Below are positions 36,225-45,976 of a stretch of 64,000 bases of DNA, in pieces; position 1 is the stretch's first letter, and every line of letters begins with the position of its first letter. A program made the translations under genes and the position numbers. The notes under the pieces were generated by a model. The model saw only the letters and a program-made list of their open reading frames with translations. It did no database searches and had not been told where the DNA came from. The stretch is taken from positions 4,061,501 to 4,125,500 of the forward strand of contig NZ_CP106679.1 of assembly GCF_025502585.1 (NCBI RefSeq), read 5' to 3'. The stretch is from Reichenbachiella agarivorans. Lineage in GTDB: Bacteria > Bacteroidota > Bacteroidia > Cytophagales > Cyclobacteriaceae.

Positions 36225-37790
36225 TCACTCATAATAGTCCCAATAGTCGAACTGCGTTGAGACGCTTTCTTTGCTATCTCCCAGTTCGATGGCTTTTTCT
36301 TTTAGTCGCTTTCTCATCACAGCTACCCGCTCGCGATGCTCGGGGAAAGGTGACAAATCCTGCATCTCCCAGGGATCCTGCACAACATTGAAGAGCTGCG
36401 TGACACGCGATCCCGCTTCGAAAACACCCTCCTTTTTCGTCTCGTCTGGTGCTCGCACGTATTCGATCAGCTTGTAGTCTCCCTCGCGATAAGCGCGCTG
36501 ATGCTGACGGTACGCGTGATAGGTATAGTCCCGTATTTGTGCTGTATCGCCAGCGATCACTGGCGCCATGCTTTGCCCATTGGCAGAAGCCGGCTGGTCG
36601 ATCCCCACCAGATCGCAGATCGTGGGGAAGATATCGTGTGTATAGCACAGCGCATCGGTACGCTTTCCTTTTTGCGATATCGCTCCACCTGAGAAGATCA
36701 GCGGGATATGCACCCCATCTTCGTCGTAAATATTTTGTTTGCCCAGCAGACCGTGGTTGCCTACGCCCAGCCCACTATCGCCTGCCAGTACGATGAGCGT
36801 ATTGTTATACTGACCACTCTCCTTGAGTGCCTGGATCACTCGGCCAATCTGTGTATCGAGGTGCGTGATGATGGCGTAGTAGTCCGCCAACTGCTGGCGG
36901 GCGATCGTCTCGGTCCTCGGCCAGGGTGCCAAGGCTTCGTCGCGGAGAAAAATATGCCCATTGTCGAAAGGGTGCTGCGGCATGTACGAAGGCGTCAAGG
37001 CCACCGTCTCTGGAGGGTACATGTCACGGTACGCCTTAGGCGCCTGGCGGGGATCATGCGGCGCATGAAAGGCCAGGTACATCATCCAGGGCTTGCGCGA
37101 GCGGCGGCTTGCTATATACTTGACCGCCTCACGGGCAAATATCTCTGAAGTATGTGGACCGTCGGCTTCTGTCCCAGTGGGACACTTTTTGTCGTCTTTG
37201 GTGAGGGGTCGGCGAATCTCCTGACCTGCTTCATCATAAGTGAGCAGGTAGGCATTATCGCGCGTGTAGTTGCCGTCGGGCTGCCAGTCCCATAACGGCA
37301 TGCGAAAGTGATCGGTCAGGTAGACACCACGCCCCATCACGGTAGCACCCCCATCGAACGAACGCGCCAACGAGGCATTGTCCTGGTGCCACTTGCCGAC
37401 CATGTAGGTCTCATATCCAGCCTCTCCAAAGGTCTGCCCCATGGTCGTGTGCGACTCAGGGATCTCATGTCCTTGTCCCTGAAGGGTAAAAAGCTGTCGG
37501 CCGGTAAGCAACATAGCGCGACTCGGTACACAAGTCGCCCCGCTGAATGCACCCATCAGGTAGGCCCGATCAAAAACCACCCCTTCGTGAGCCAGCTGAT
37601 CCATGTGTGGCGTCTGCACCGCCATACCTCCCAGCGCATGCACGCCAGAGTAGCGGTGGTCATCGGTGTAGATGACCAGTACATTGGGCTCTTTCTGTTG
37701 GCTTGCGTGCTTGTCTCCATTGGCCACCGCCAACATCGAATGACACGCCACCAATAAGCTAATAGACAGTATGATACTTTTTCCCTTCAT
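36225..37790 (-). CDS. Secreted sulfatase (canonical CVPSR)
   Basis: This 521-residue protein starts with a Sec-type signal (SIILSISLLVACHSMLAVA). The formylglycine site is CVPSR at residues 87-91, with metal-site segments NVLVIYTDDHR and VLAGDSGLGVGNHGLLGKQ. YMVGKWHQDN and EGDYKLIEYV are typical family segments. It should remove sulfate from the target glycan. ATG 37790 lies 4 bp after the GH28 stop at 37795, and an upstream start would overlap that gene by 29 bp, so the shorter start is chosen. It is the last gene of the tightly packed unit beginning at 45893. Confidence 0.92.
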   Translation of the reverse strand: MKGKSIILSISLLVACHSMLAVANGDKHASQQKEPNVLVIYTDDHRYSGVHALGGMAVQTPHMDQLAHEGVVFDRAYLMGAFSGATCVPSRAMLLTGRQLFTLQGQGHEIPESHTTMGQTFGEAGYETYMVGKWHQDNASLARSFDGGATVMGRGVYLTDHFRMPLWDWQPDGNYTRDNAYLLTYDEAGQEIRRPLTKDDKKCPTGTEADGPHTSEIFAREAVKYIASRRSRKPWMMYLAFHAPHDPRQAPKAYRDMYPPETVALTPSYMPQHPFDNGHIFLRDEALAPWPRTETIARQQLADYYAIITHLDTQIGRVIQALKESGQYNNTLIVLAGDSGLGVGNHGLLGKQNIYDEDGVHIPLIFSGGAISQKGKRTDALCYTHDIFPTICDLVGIDQPASANGQSMAPVIAGDTAQIRDYTYHAYRQHQRAYREGDYKLIEYVRAPDETKKEGVFEAGSRVTQLFNVVQDPWEMQDLSPFPEHRERVAVMRKRLKEKAIELGDSKESVSTQFDYWDYYE

Positions 37791-37794
37791 GCTT

Positions 37795-39198
37795 CTATTT
37801 CGATGCTTGTGATATAAATTCATGTTGATCTACCTCCTGCGTTCTGATCGGTGGCCGTTGGTCTCCTTCTTCGACGACAAACTCAAATCCGGTCAGGGTC
37901 AGGTTTTCTATATGTCTAGCGTACATGCCATAGGCCGGCAGTACGCCGAAGAAGCTAAACTCTGGGTAGTGCTCCGGCATCTCTTCCAGTATGAACGCAG
38001 CATGCTCCTCGGCACCACCCCCTGGCAACTGTATTTTGATATTCTCCAGTGTGACATGACCGATTTTGTGATCTTGCGTACCCGTGAGGAAAATCCCACT
38101 TGGCGGATTGACGCGTGACGAATCTAAACTGCGGGTCGTCGCATTGACATTGCTAATCGTGACAGAGTCGATACTGCCCACCGACTGCTGAGACGCATCC
38201 CGATAGGTGTGTCGCCTTTCGCCCAAGCGAACGAATATGGGCATCTCGGTAGCCGTCATCTCGATGCTATCGATACGGATATGGTGAATGTTGGCACCGT
38301 CTACGCTGAGTATCTTGATGCCGCCGCCTTTGGTGTTGTCAATCAGGCATTGGCTGATGTAGATATGATGCATGTCGCCCATAGACTCTGTACCAAACTT
38401 GATCGCACCCCAGTCACTTTTGAGGCGGCAGTCTCGCACAGTCATGTTGTAGGTCGGCTCAGGGCTGGTCGTCTTGAAGCAGATCGCATCGTCACCCGCA
38501 TCGATGTTGCTCTTGCGGATGATCGCGTCGTGGCTGGAGTCCAGGTCTATGCCGTCGTTGTTTTGATGGGCGTGGCTGTAGATGTCTATGCCATCGACTA
38601 GGATTTCAGAGGACTGAAAAAAGTGGCATGTCCATGCGGCGGGCTGTCGGAGATGAATGTCCCTGAGTTCGATCCCAGCAGATCGAACGAAGCGCAGCAA
38701 AAAAGGCCGATTGCCTAACAGCTCCTTGACTTGCTGCTCGCTCAAGCCCTGATTGGCCAGCAGTGTTTTGACTGGTCCGTGATGAAACGCCTTGCCTTGC
38801 CCATCTATCGTCCCCTGTCCTGTGATCTTCACATTTTCCACCTCCAGTGCACCAATGAGGCACTTGCCCCGCACCTGACCTGTCGCATCGGTAAAGGCAT
38901 CAATGCTTTGGTAATCTCTGGGATCAGGGCTACCGATCAGGGTGGCTCCTTTGGCTACCTTGAGTGTCACATGGCTCTTGAGCAAGAGCGTGCCAGACAC
39001 GTAAATACCATCAGCGATGAGCACTTCGCCTCCGCCCGCGTCGTGGCAGGCATCGATGGCCGCCTGGATGGCCTGCGTGTTGAGGGTCTTGCCGTCGCCT
39101 TGGGCTCCAAAGTCCTGTACAGGGTAAACGCTGGATGACTGACAGCTATACAGCCACAGGGTCGCTAGCAAAAGATGTATGCTATACAATTTTCTCAT
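37795..39198 (-). CDS. GH28-family beta-helix lipoprotein (copy 1), variant active site
   Basis: This 467-residue protein has a lipoprotein signal (LWLYSC), then the pectate-lyase-3-like entry VQDFGAQGDGKTLNTQAIQ and a right-handed beta-helix. Catalytic Asp positions of GH28 are visible in NNDGID and AGDDAIC. The usual GHG is replaced by GTES, and RIK by GGIKI. GH28 enzymes hydrolyse galacturonan or rhamnogalacturonan linkages; such variants are common in Bacteroidota loci but their substrates are mostly untested. It overlaps the paralogous GH28 gene upstream by 4 nt. It shares the tail pattern DQRPP with that gene, suggesting duplication. Confidence 0.88.
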   Translation of the reverse strand: MRKLYSIHLLLATLWLYSCQSSSVYPVQDFGAQGDGKTLNTQAIQAAIDACHDAGGGEVLIADGIYVSGTLLLKSHVTLKVAKGATLIGSPDPRDYQSIDAFTDATGQVRGKCLIGALEVENVKITGQGTIDGQGKAFHHGPVKTLLANQGLSEQQVKELLGNRPFLLRFVRSAGIELRDIHLRQPAAWTCHFFQSSEILVDGIDIYSHAHQNNDGIDLDSSHDAIIRKSNIDAGDDAICFKTTSPEPTYNMTVRDCRLKSDWGAIKFGTESMGDMHHIYISQCLIDNTKGGGIKILSVDGANIHHIRIDSIEMTATEMPIFVRLGERRHTYRDASQQSVGSIDSVTISNVNATTRSLDSSRVNPPSGIFLTGTQDHKIGHVTLENIKIQLPGGGAEEHAAFILEEMPEHYPEFSFFGVLPAYGMYARHIENLTLTGFEFVVEEGDQRPPIRTQEVDQHEFISQASK

Positions 39199-40589
39199 TT
39201 TCTTCTTTCTACTGCTTTAGGTTTGACCAGTGAGTAGTTGGACAAGATTGTGCCGAGCAGCACATGCTCTACATCCTCCAGTACGACAGGTGGTCGCTGG
39301 TCTTCGCTGGTGGAGATCACCTCGAAGTTGTCGATCTTCACGCCATCGACATGCCGTAAGTACATACCGTAGGCGGGCAAGGTGCCCACGAGATGAAACT
39401 CCGGCCACCAGCCATCGAGTACATCCAGCGTGTATTCGGGGAGGTTTTCTCTATCCGCATCCGCTTGACTCCCGCCTCCTGACACAGTAAATAGTACATT
39501 GCTGATCGAAATATTGGCAATCGGATGATCTGGCATACCGGTGATAAAGAAGGCGGAGTTTTTGTCCAGCTCCCGGTTGTCGGCGATGATATTGTCGAAC
39601 AGGAAACCATGCATGGCCTTCATCGGGTACATCTCCTCAGGGGCGTCCACACAAGCACGCTGCTGCGCAAAAGTCATGAACACCGGACGCGGTACATTTT
39701 TCATCACCAAATTGGAGAAAACCATGTTTTTCATCTCGCCGCCTTCGTTTAGCTGGATTTTCAATCCTGAGTCCTGAATGTCCCGGAAGGTGCAATTGCT
39801 GACGGTAACCGACTCAAAATCGCCCCGCGACAAGAGTCCAATGCGCATGCCCGCCCACTTGGAGGTAAAAGTACAATTGGTCACTACCACATTTTGGCAA
39901 GGCTTGTCCTGACGAGAAGCTTGCAGGCAAATCGAATCATCGCTGGTGTCGAAGCTGCTGTTGGACACGCGCACGTCCGTGCAGCCATCAAAGTCGAGCC
40001 CGTCACCGTTGTGGTTGCTGCGGCTGTGGATACGAATGCCATCCACTACAATATCATCGCAGTAGAGCCAGGCAGATGTCCAAGCGGCTGGATTGATCAG
40101 ACTGACATCTCTCAAGCGGATGCCACTACAGTCGATGAAACGCAGCAGCATCGGACGGCCTGTCTCCTTGGTGAAGTAGCGCGTGTGTCCATTGCCATCG
40201 ATGGTGCCGTGTCCCTCGATGGCAAAAGACTGCGCCTCTCTGGCAAAAATGAGGCAGCGGTCCATGTGCGGCTCATTTTTGTACATATTTTTGTGCGTAT
40301 CGACGCTGTAGTCAGCTATATCAGGGCTGCCCTGAAGCACGGACCCATTTTCCAAATACAAGGTCACTTGGTCTTTGAGGTAAATGGTGCCAATCACCAC
40401 CGTTTTGCCTCCAGGTATGATCACTCGTCCGCCACCAGCTGCCGTGCAAGCGTCTATCGCCGCCTGCACTGCCTGGGTATCTTTGGTGCTGCCATCGGCT
40501 AATGCACCATAGTCTTCGACTTGGTAATCTTTGGCCATTGGGGTTGCTCCACAAGCCAAAAAAATGATCATTAGGCATACGCTTCTCAT
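39195..40589 (-). CDS. GH28-family beta-helix protein (copy 2), variant active site
   Basis: This 464-residue protein has a short Sec or lipoprotein-like signal (IIFLACGA), then VEDYGALADGSTKDTQAVQ and the beta-helix. Catalytic-type Asp residues are in NGDGLD and TSDDSIC. The GHG motif is missing (IGLLSRGD), and the RIK region reads GLKIQ. It is a paralogue of the next gene, with the same domain order and a DQRPP segment near the end. Its start overlaps the stop of the beta-helix/T9SS gene (ATGA), and its stop overlaps the start of GH28 copy 1, so expression is coupled. Confidence 0.88.
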   Translation of the reverse strand: MRSVCLMIIFLACGATPMAKDYQVEDYGALADGSTKDTQAVQAAIDACTAAGGGRVIIPGGKTVVIGTIYLKDQVTLYLENGSVLQGSPDIADYSVDTHKNMYKNEPHMDRCLIFAREAQSFAIEGHGTIDGNGHTRYFTKETGRPMLLRFIDCSGIRLRDVSLINPAAWTSAWLYCDDIVVDGIRIHSRSNHNGDGLDFDGCTDVRVSNSSFDTSDDSICLQASRQDKPCQNVVVTNCTFTSKWAGMRIGLLSRGDFESVTVSNCTFRDIQDSGLKIQLNEGGEMKNMVFSNLVMKNVPRPVFMTFAQQRACVDAPEEMYPMKAMHGFLFDNIIADNRELDKNSAFFITGMPDHPIANISISNVLFTVSGGGSQADADRENLPEYTLDVLDGWWPEFHLVGTLPAYGMYLRHVDGVKIDNFEVISTSEDQRPPVVLEDVEHVLLGTILSNYSLVKPKAVERRK

Positions 40590-42799
40590 ATGGCTTTATG
40601 GATCATGATTCGAGTGGTCATTACATTCTTGCCGTGGTTTTTCACTTCGAGCACATACATGCCATGAGGAAGAAAGGAAACATCTAAGGCGTTGTTGGTG
40701 GCTATGGTGGCCGTATATACTGGCTGTCCTGTCAGCGAATAGAGCCTGCAAGCCATTCCTCGACAGTTTTGATTGAAGAAAAATTGACCCTCGGACGGAT
40801 TGGGGTACAGGAGTATTCCTTTGCTTTCATCGTTTACTTTCAGCACTTCGCCAGAGCATAATCCCGTTTCTGCATCCAGTCCCGTATTTCCTCCTACACA
40901 TGTACCACATCTATCGAAATAGGCTTCACCCCCTGCATCACCGTTGCAGTCAATCGCCTCTGTCGATTGATCTACCTCCCAATCTGGACCAGGTACCCAA
41001 TACTCCGCACCTACCTCGTAGGCTCCTATATCAGGCTTAACTCCCACAAAACCATCGGTATACCCTAACAGCATGGTACCCGTATTGATCGCTCCACTGG
41101 ACTGCAACGGCGTAAAATCCTGTTTATCGATGTCCTGAAACGGTCGTGCATTACGCTGAAAAAGCAGATTGGTGCCTTTCGATGTATTGTATAAAGTGTC
41201 TTTGGTCAGTTCTGCATCGTTGGATATGTTGTTGAACAACTGCACATTGTCAAGACCATAACCATTGACCCAACGTCCCATGGCATTGCTATTGACACTG
41301 TTTTTTGCCCAGAGGGTATTGTTGTACAATAGCAGATTGGTACCTGCCCAATTGATCTGTATACCTGTCCACTCTAGATTCCAAAAGACATTGTGGTCGA
41401 CAATCACATCCTTGGTGGTGTTGTCTAGATACACGCCTGCGGCTTTGTAACTTTCATAGTTTTCGTTGCGGCTTTCTGAATCGTGGATCCAGTTGTGGTG
41501 GATGCGGGTATTGCCATAGTTGGCACAACAGAGGTAGATCGCACCGCAATCATCGTTGAGCAGGTTGGAGTGGTGAAAGTTATTGTAAGCAACCTCAGCT
41601 CCCATGCCTCCGCCATTCATCAAGTCTCTGCCCGTATTAAAAAATTCGTTGTAGGTGACCGTATTCTTTCCTTCGAGCCTGATCGGCGCATCGTAACTGG
41701 CTATAAAATCGAAATTACCGATGTAGCAGTTGGTAACCGTATTGTCCGTGCCACGCAGCATGATACCAGAGCAAGCACCCCACTGGATATTCATGTGCTC
41801 GATAAGGTTGCCCGTAGACTGATTACTCAACTCCACGGAAGCGATATTGACTCTAAATGAACGCTGGCCTTCACTACCCAAGGTACCAGTGCTGTAATTA
41901 CCCCAGAGGATTTCGCCATTTTTCAGGGTGCAATTCTTCGCTCCATTGAGGGTGACATTGGCTCCCAGCACCTTGATGCCATCGATGGTGATATTTTGTC
42001 TATTGTCCAGATTGATTCCTGTGATGCGCTGTCTCACGTAGACCGTATCGTCTACCAGACTGGTCTTGTCAGGTGCCATGAAGTAGGCCTTGTTATTGGT
42101 ATTGTCCACATACCACTCACCTGGCGCATCCAGTGCCGCCAGTGTATTCATCAAGATCAACTCTCCTCCCTGCGCAGGATTGTGGCTACCGCCAAAACTC
42201 CAAGATGTAGGCAAGGTTTCATAAGCCACGTGGCTGGTAGAGTAGTCGGTAATCAGTGTACGCCAGGAGGTCCAGCGGCTTTTGCCGAGAAACCAAATAT
42301 GACCACCCTGATCCCAGTCTTGATCGGGGATGTTGTCATAGTACACACTGGTATTGTTGCCCGTGACCCATGGTGCCTCCAAGTTGAAATGGTCAAAATC
42401 TGTTTTATTGGGCCAGCGTGCGAGGATCATACCTTGCCCATCGTAGTAGACGAGGTTTTGATCATCCAAGGTCATGGGCAGGTCGGTGACATAGATATTG
42501 TCTTTGTACAATTGCCAACTATCAATCGCATCAAAACCAGAGATGGTCACATTTTCATCCGCAGCAGCTTCAAAAATTAGGTTGTCTTGAGTAGGCTTCA
42601 AAGTCTCGGTATAGACACCCGCGTGGATGACACATCGATCGCCGCTATTCATCATCTGTGCAGCTTTGGCTATTGTGAGAAAGGGAGCCTCTTCGGTGCC
42701 CAGTTGGCTATCATCACCGGATTTTGAGACATGATAATCCTTGGCTTGCAGCACAAATGTGGTCACAAACCATACTGTAGTAAGTAAATATTTCATCAT
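40586..42799 (-). CDS. Right-handed beta-helix protein with T9SS C-terminal sorting domain
   Basis: This 737-residue protein has a Sec signal (LLTTVWFVTTFVLQA), a DUF1565-like entry (YHVSKSGDDSQLGTEEAP) and a long parallel beta-helix with many N-rich coils (HHNWIHDSE, YNNTLWAKN). A Cys-rich linker (FDRCGTCVGGNTG) follows, then a T9SS type A sorting domain (LYPNPSEGQFFF, LTGQPVYTA, GMYVLEVKN). It should be exported by type IX secretion to the cell surface or medium. It could be a lyase or glycosidase (beta-helix families include both); I cannot assign one. It lies between a sulfatase 3 bp upstream and GH28 copy 2. Confidence 0.85.
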   Translation of the reverse strand: MMKYLLTTVWFVTTFVLQAKDYHVSKSGDDSQLGTEEAPFLTIAKAAQMMNSGDRCVIHAGVYTETLKPTQDNLIFEAAADENVTISGFDAIDSWQLYKDNIYVTDLPMTLDDQNLVYYDGQGMILARWPNKTDFDHFNLEAPWVTGNNTSVYYDNIPDQDWDQGGHIWFLGKSRWTSWRTLITDYSTSHVAYETLPTSWSFGGSHNPAQGGELILMNTLAALDAPGEWYVDNTNNKAYFMAPDKTSLVDDTVYVRQRITGINLDNRQNITIDGIKVLGANVTLNGAKNCTLKNGEILWGNYSTGTLGSEGQRSFRVNIASVELSNQSTGNLIEHMNIQWGACSGIMLRGTDNTVTNCYIGNFDFIASYDAPIRLEGKNTVTYNEFFNTGRDLMNGGGMGAEVAYNNFHHSNLLNDDCGAIYLCCANYGNTRIHHNWIHDSESRNENYESYKAAGVYLDNTTKDVIVDHNVFWNLEWTGIQINWAGTNLLLYNNTLWAKNSVNSNAMGRWVNGYGLDNVQLFNNISNDAELTKDTLYNTSKGTNLLFQRNARPFQDIDKQDFTPLQSSGAINTGTMLLGYTDGFVGVKPDIGAYEVGAEYWVPGPDWEVDQSTEAIDCNGDAGGEAYFDRCGTCVGGNTGLDAETGLCSGEVLKVNDESKGILLYPNPSEGQFFFNQNCRGMACRLYSLTGQPVYTATIATNNALDVSFLPHGMYVLEVKNHGKNVMTTRIMIHKAI

Positions 42800-42802
42800 T
42801 TG

Positions 42803-44221
42803 TTATCTTTTTTCTCCTGCGCTGGCCCGATCCAGCACTTCTTGTCTTTTGGTTTCTTCTTTACTCACATTGGAGGCATGGGGATCATCCCACTTAGGCA
42901 CTACGTTTTCCCTATTCCATTCCATATAGGCCGCAAGCAGCTCCTGTACTTTTTCTGGCTGCTCAGCAGACAGGTCATTGTGCTCATAAGGGTCGGACTC
43001 CAAGTCAAATAAGAAAGTTTTCTCTTTGTAAGCCGACATGACTAGCTTGTAATTATCCTTGCGCACGGCATATCCTGCCCCTCCCGAATATCGCCAGAAG
43101 AGGACCTCATGCGGCTCTTCATTTTCTACTCCATTGAGGTAAGGCAGCAAGTCCACACCGTCCAAAGACTTGGATTTTGGTGCTTGCAAATGCGCAGCAG
43201 CCAGTACAGTAGGAAACACATCCAATGCGAAGATCGGTGCTTCGTATCGTTGTCCTCCTTCTATACCTTTGGGCCAAGAGATTAAAAAGGGTACACGAAT
43301 ACCTCCTTCGAACAACATGCCTTTGTGTCCGCGATAGGGTGCACTGCTCGCGCCATGCGTATGCGCCCCATTGTCGCTGTAGAATACGATCAGCGTATTG
43401 TCATACTCACCCGTTTCTTTTAGCTTGTCTATCACACGGCCGATGCCCTGATCCATACCCACGACCATGGCCGCATAGGCCGCTCGTGCTCCTTCCTCGA
43501 TATGCGCTACCTGATCGATGTACTCCTGCGTCGCCTGGATGGGCGCATGTGGTGCATTGTAGGCCAGGTACATAAAGAAAGGGTCGTCGGACTCAGCATA
43601 GCGGTCGATGTAGCTGATCGCCTCACGGCTAAAATCATCGGTGAGGTAGGTGATCGAATCTCGCGCAACTGGCGTACCATCTCGCAGTACGCCGTGTACA
43701 GGATCTTTACCATTGAGAGCGCCCCAGTAGTCGCTGCCTCCGCCGAAGAAACCGTACCAGTCGTCGAACCCACGATGCGACGGCCAAAATTTCTCATCAT
43801 CGCCCAGATGCCACTTGCCCACAGCACAGGTACGATAGCCCTTTTGCTGCAAAAGCTCTGAGAGCAACAGCTCATCGAGCGGCAAGCCATCCTCCGGTCC
43901 GGCGGTGGTATAGGGGATGTTGCACTCGTGCCCAAAATGCTGCTGATAGCGACCCGACAGCAACCCTGCTCGACTAGGACTGCAATATGGATGCGAGGCG
44001 TATCCCGCTTCGAAACTCACGCCATCGGCTGCCAGCGCGTCGAGATTGGGTGTGGGGATATCCGTACCGCCATTGAATCCTACATCACCCCAGCCCTGAT
44101 CGTCACTTACGATGATCAGGACGTTGGGTCGATCTTTCCGTTTTTTCGATTCTCTGGCAAGAGCCAAAATCGGAACCAACAGGATCAACACACATCCCAA
44201 ACTTATTGACCGCTTAATCAT
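42803..44221 (-). CDS. Secreted sulfatase (canonical CSPSR)
   Basis: This 472-residue protein starts with a Sec signal (LGCVLILLVPILALA). The formylglycine motif is CSPSR at residues 80-84, with NVLIIVSDDQGWGD before it and AVGKWHLGDDEKFWP and FYSDNGAH after. FGGGSDYWG is typical of arylsulfatase A-like enzymes. I choose the Met that overlaps the preceding sulfatase stop by 8 nt; a Met four codons earlier is also possible. It would act on sulfated sugars released by the other enzymes. Confidence 0.92.
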   Translation of the reverse strand: MIKRSISLGCVLILLVPILALARESKKRKDRPNVLIIVSDDQGWGDVGFNGGTDIPTPNLDALAADGVSFEAGYASHPYCSPSRAGLLSGRYQQHFGHECNIPYTTAGPEDGLPLDELLLSELLQQKGYRTCAVGKWHLGDDEKFWPSHRGFDDWYGFFGGGSDYWGALNGKDPVHGVLRDGTPVARDSITYLTDDFSREAISYIDRYAESDDPFFMYLAYNAPHAPIQATQEYIDQVAHIEEGARAAYAAMVVGMDQGIGRVIDKLKETGEYDNTLIVFYSDNGAHTHGASSAPYRGHKGMLFEGGIRVPFLISWPKGIEGGQRYEAPIFALDVFPTVLAAAHLQAPKSKSLDGVDLLPYLNGVENEEPHEVLFWRYSGGAGYAVRKDNYKLVMSAYKEKTFLFDLESDPYEHNDLSAEQPEKVQELLAAYMEWNRENVVPKWDDPHASNVSKEETKRQEVLDRASAGEKR

Positions 44222-45893
44222 CCCAGTGCTCATCGATCACTTTTTGAATATGAGGATAGTTTTCATCCGTTTCGTTGAGTTGCTGACGCAGATCAGCCAG
44301 TTGGTTTTTCAGCTCAGCAATGTCTGCCGCATACGCAGGATCACCATAGCGATTATCCATCTCTTTGGGGTCTTTTTCCAAATCGTAAAACTCCCAGGCC
44401 ACCGGCGTATGACGGGTGAAGTCATTGCCCCAGCTGGCTTTATTCCATTCGGCATTGGGGTCATCGGTATCGACCCAATAGCGCCCGTAGTAGAAGATCA
44501 GCTTTTTGTCCTTGGTGCGGATGCCGAAGTGAGCCGGATTTTGGTGACGGTGCGCCATGTGCATCCAGTAGCGATAGTAGGTCGCTTGTGGCCAGTCTGC
44601 GGGCTCCTCGCCTGTTTCCAGGATGGTTTTGAAGCTACGCCCCTGCATGTACTGTGGCGTGTTGCCTCCTGCCATCTCGATCAGCGTCGGCGCAAAATCC
44701 GTATTGTTGATCATCACATCGGTGCGTGTGCCCGGCTGGATAGCCTCAGGGTATCGCACGATGAAAGGCATGCGCATGGATTCGTCGTACATCCATCGCT
44801 TGTCGATATAGTCGTGCTCCCCGAGCATAAAACCCTGATCTCCGGTATAAACGATGATGGTATTGTCCATCAATCCTTCTTCCTCAAGGTAGGTAAATAG
44901 CCGAGCGAGGTTGTCGTCGACACCCTTGACGCAGCGAAGGTATTTTTTGAGGTAGTCTTGGTAAACTTTGCTGGCATTTTTGCGTGACTCATCGTCGTAT
45001 TCCCAGGCTACATACTCATCTAGTGGGATGTCTTGCGAATTGCCATACTTGCGATTGATCGAGGAGTCTGGGTAAATGTTGTTGGCTTGGGTACGGATCA
45101 GGTTGCGCTCCGATACCGATGAACCGATGATGCGGGTCAGGGAGTCATTCTGGCCTCTGACCGCTACCGAACCATGATTGCCCCTCTCATACAGACTCTC
45201 TGGCTCGGGTATGAAGGTATCTGCCAGGTACTCGTCGTAGCGCGGGGCATTTTCGAAATCATCGTGTGGGGCTTTGTAGTGATGCATGAGAAAGAAAGGC
45301 TTGTTCTTATCCCTTTTGGTCTTGAGCCAATCCAGGGTCACATCGGTGATCACGTCCGTAGAGTGTCCCTTGGTTTGGACAGTATTGCCAGGCCAGGGCT
45401 GGTCGCCTTGCACCCGAAACAAGGGGTCGAAATAAGTGCCCTGAGACTTGAGCACTTGGTAAAAATCAAAGGCTGCAGGCTCCTTTTCGAGATGCCATTT
45501 GCCAATGATCGCCGTTTGGTAGCCCAGTTTTTTCATCTCTTTGGGCAGATATTGTCGGTCTTCGTCGATATGTCCTTCCAAGTCAAGTACGCCATTGGTT
45601 TGGCTGTACTGACCCGTGATGATACAGGCGCGACTGGGTGTACAGATGGAGTTGGTCACGTAGCAATTGTCAAACACGATACCTTCACTCGCCAGCTTAT
45701 CCAGTGTAGGTGTCGGATTGAGTCCAGCCAACCGACTACCATACACACCCACTCCTTGGGTAGTGTGGTCATCAGACATGATAAAAATGATATTGGGTCT
45801 CCCTGCCTCTTTTTGCTCCTGACCACAGGCAGACAAAATCAAAAAGGCCAAAAGCCACAAACAACAATAGCTTCCTAGTTTGTATCTATTCAT
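44214..45893 (-). CDS. Sulfatase lipoprotein (canonical CTPSR)
   Basis: This 559-residue protein has a lipoprotein signal (LILSACG). The formylglycine motif is CTPSR at residues 84-88; NIIFIMSDDHTTQGVG and VYTGDQGFMLGEHDYIDKRWM supply metal-site residues. FDNCYVTNSI and PTLIEMAGGNTPQYMQGRSF match the fold. Its C-terminal part is long and Asp/Asn-rich. It is the first gene of the overlapping unit 45893-36225; the 83-bp gap to the upstream GH29 gene may hold a promoter or allow readthrough. Confidence 0.92.
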   Translation of the reverse strand: MNRYKLGSYCCLWLLAFLILSACGQEQKEAGRPNIIFIMSDDHTTQGVGVYGSRLAGLNPTPTLDKLASEGIVFDNCYVTNSICTPSRACIITGQYSQTNGVLDLEGHIDEDRQYLPKEMKKLGYQTAIIGKWHLEKEPAAFDFYQVLKSQGTYFDPLFRVQGDQPWPGNTVQTKGHSTDVITDVTLDWLKTKRDKNKPFFLMHHYKAPHDDFENAPRYDEYLADTFIPEPESLYERGNHGSVAVRGQNDSLTRIIGSSVSERNLIRTQANNIYPDSSINRKYGNSQDIPLDEYVAWEYDDESRKNASKVYQDYLKKYLRCVKGVDDNLARLFTYLEEEGLMDNTIIVYTGDQGFMLGEHDYIDKRWMYDESMRMPFIVRYPEAIQPGTRTDVMINNTDFAPTLIEMAGGNTPQYMQGRSFKTILETGEEPADWPQATYYRYWMHMAHRHQNPAHFGIRTKDKKLIFYYGRYWVDTDDPNAEWNKASWGNDFTRHTPVAWEFYDLEKDPKEMDNRYGDPAYAADIAELKNQLADLRQQLNETDENYPHIQKVIDEHWDD

Positions 45894-45976
45894 AATAATG
45901 TAAAAACCAACTGGACGAGAAGAATCTCGTCCAGTTTTTGAATCAAAACTTATTCAGATAATCCTTCAGCAAAAAA

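Noticed and set aside
44112-44900. A 262-codon plus-strand frame opposite two sulfatase genes
   Set aside because: Spans two real antisense genes and has no domain signature.
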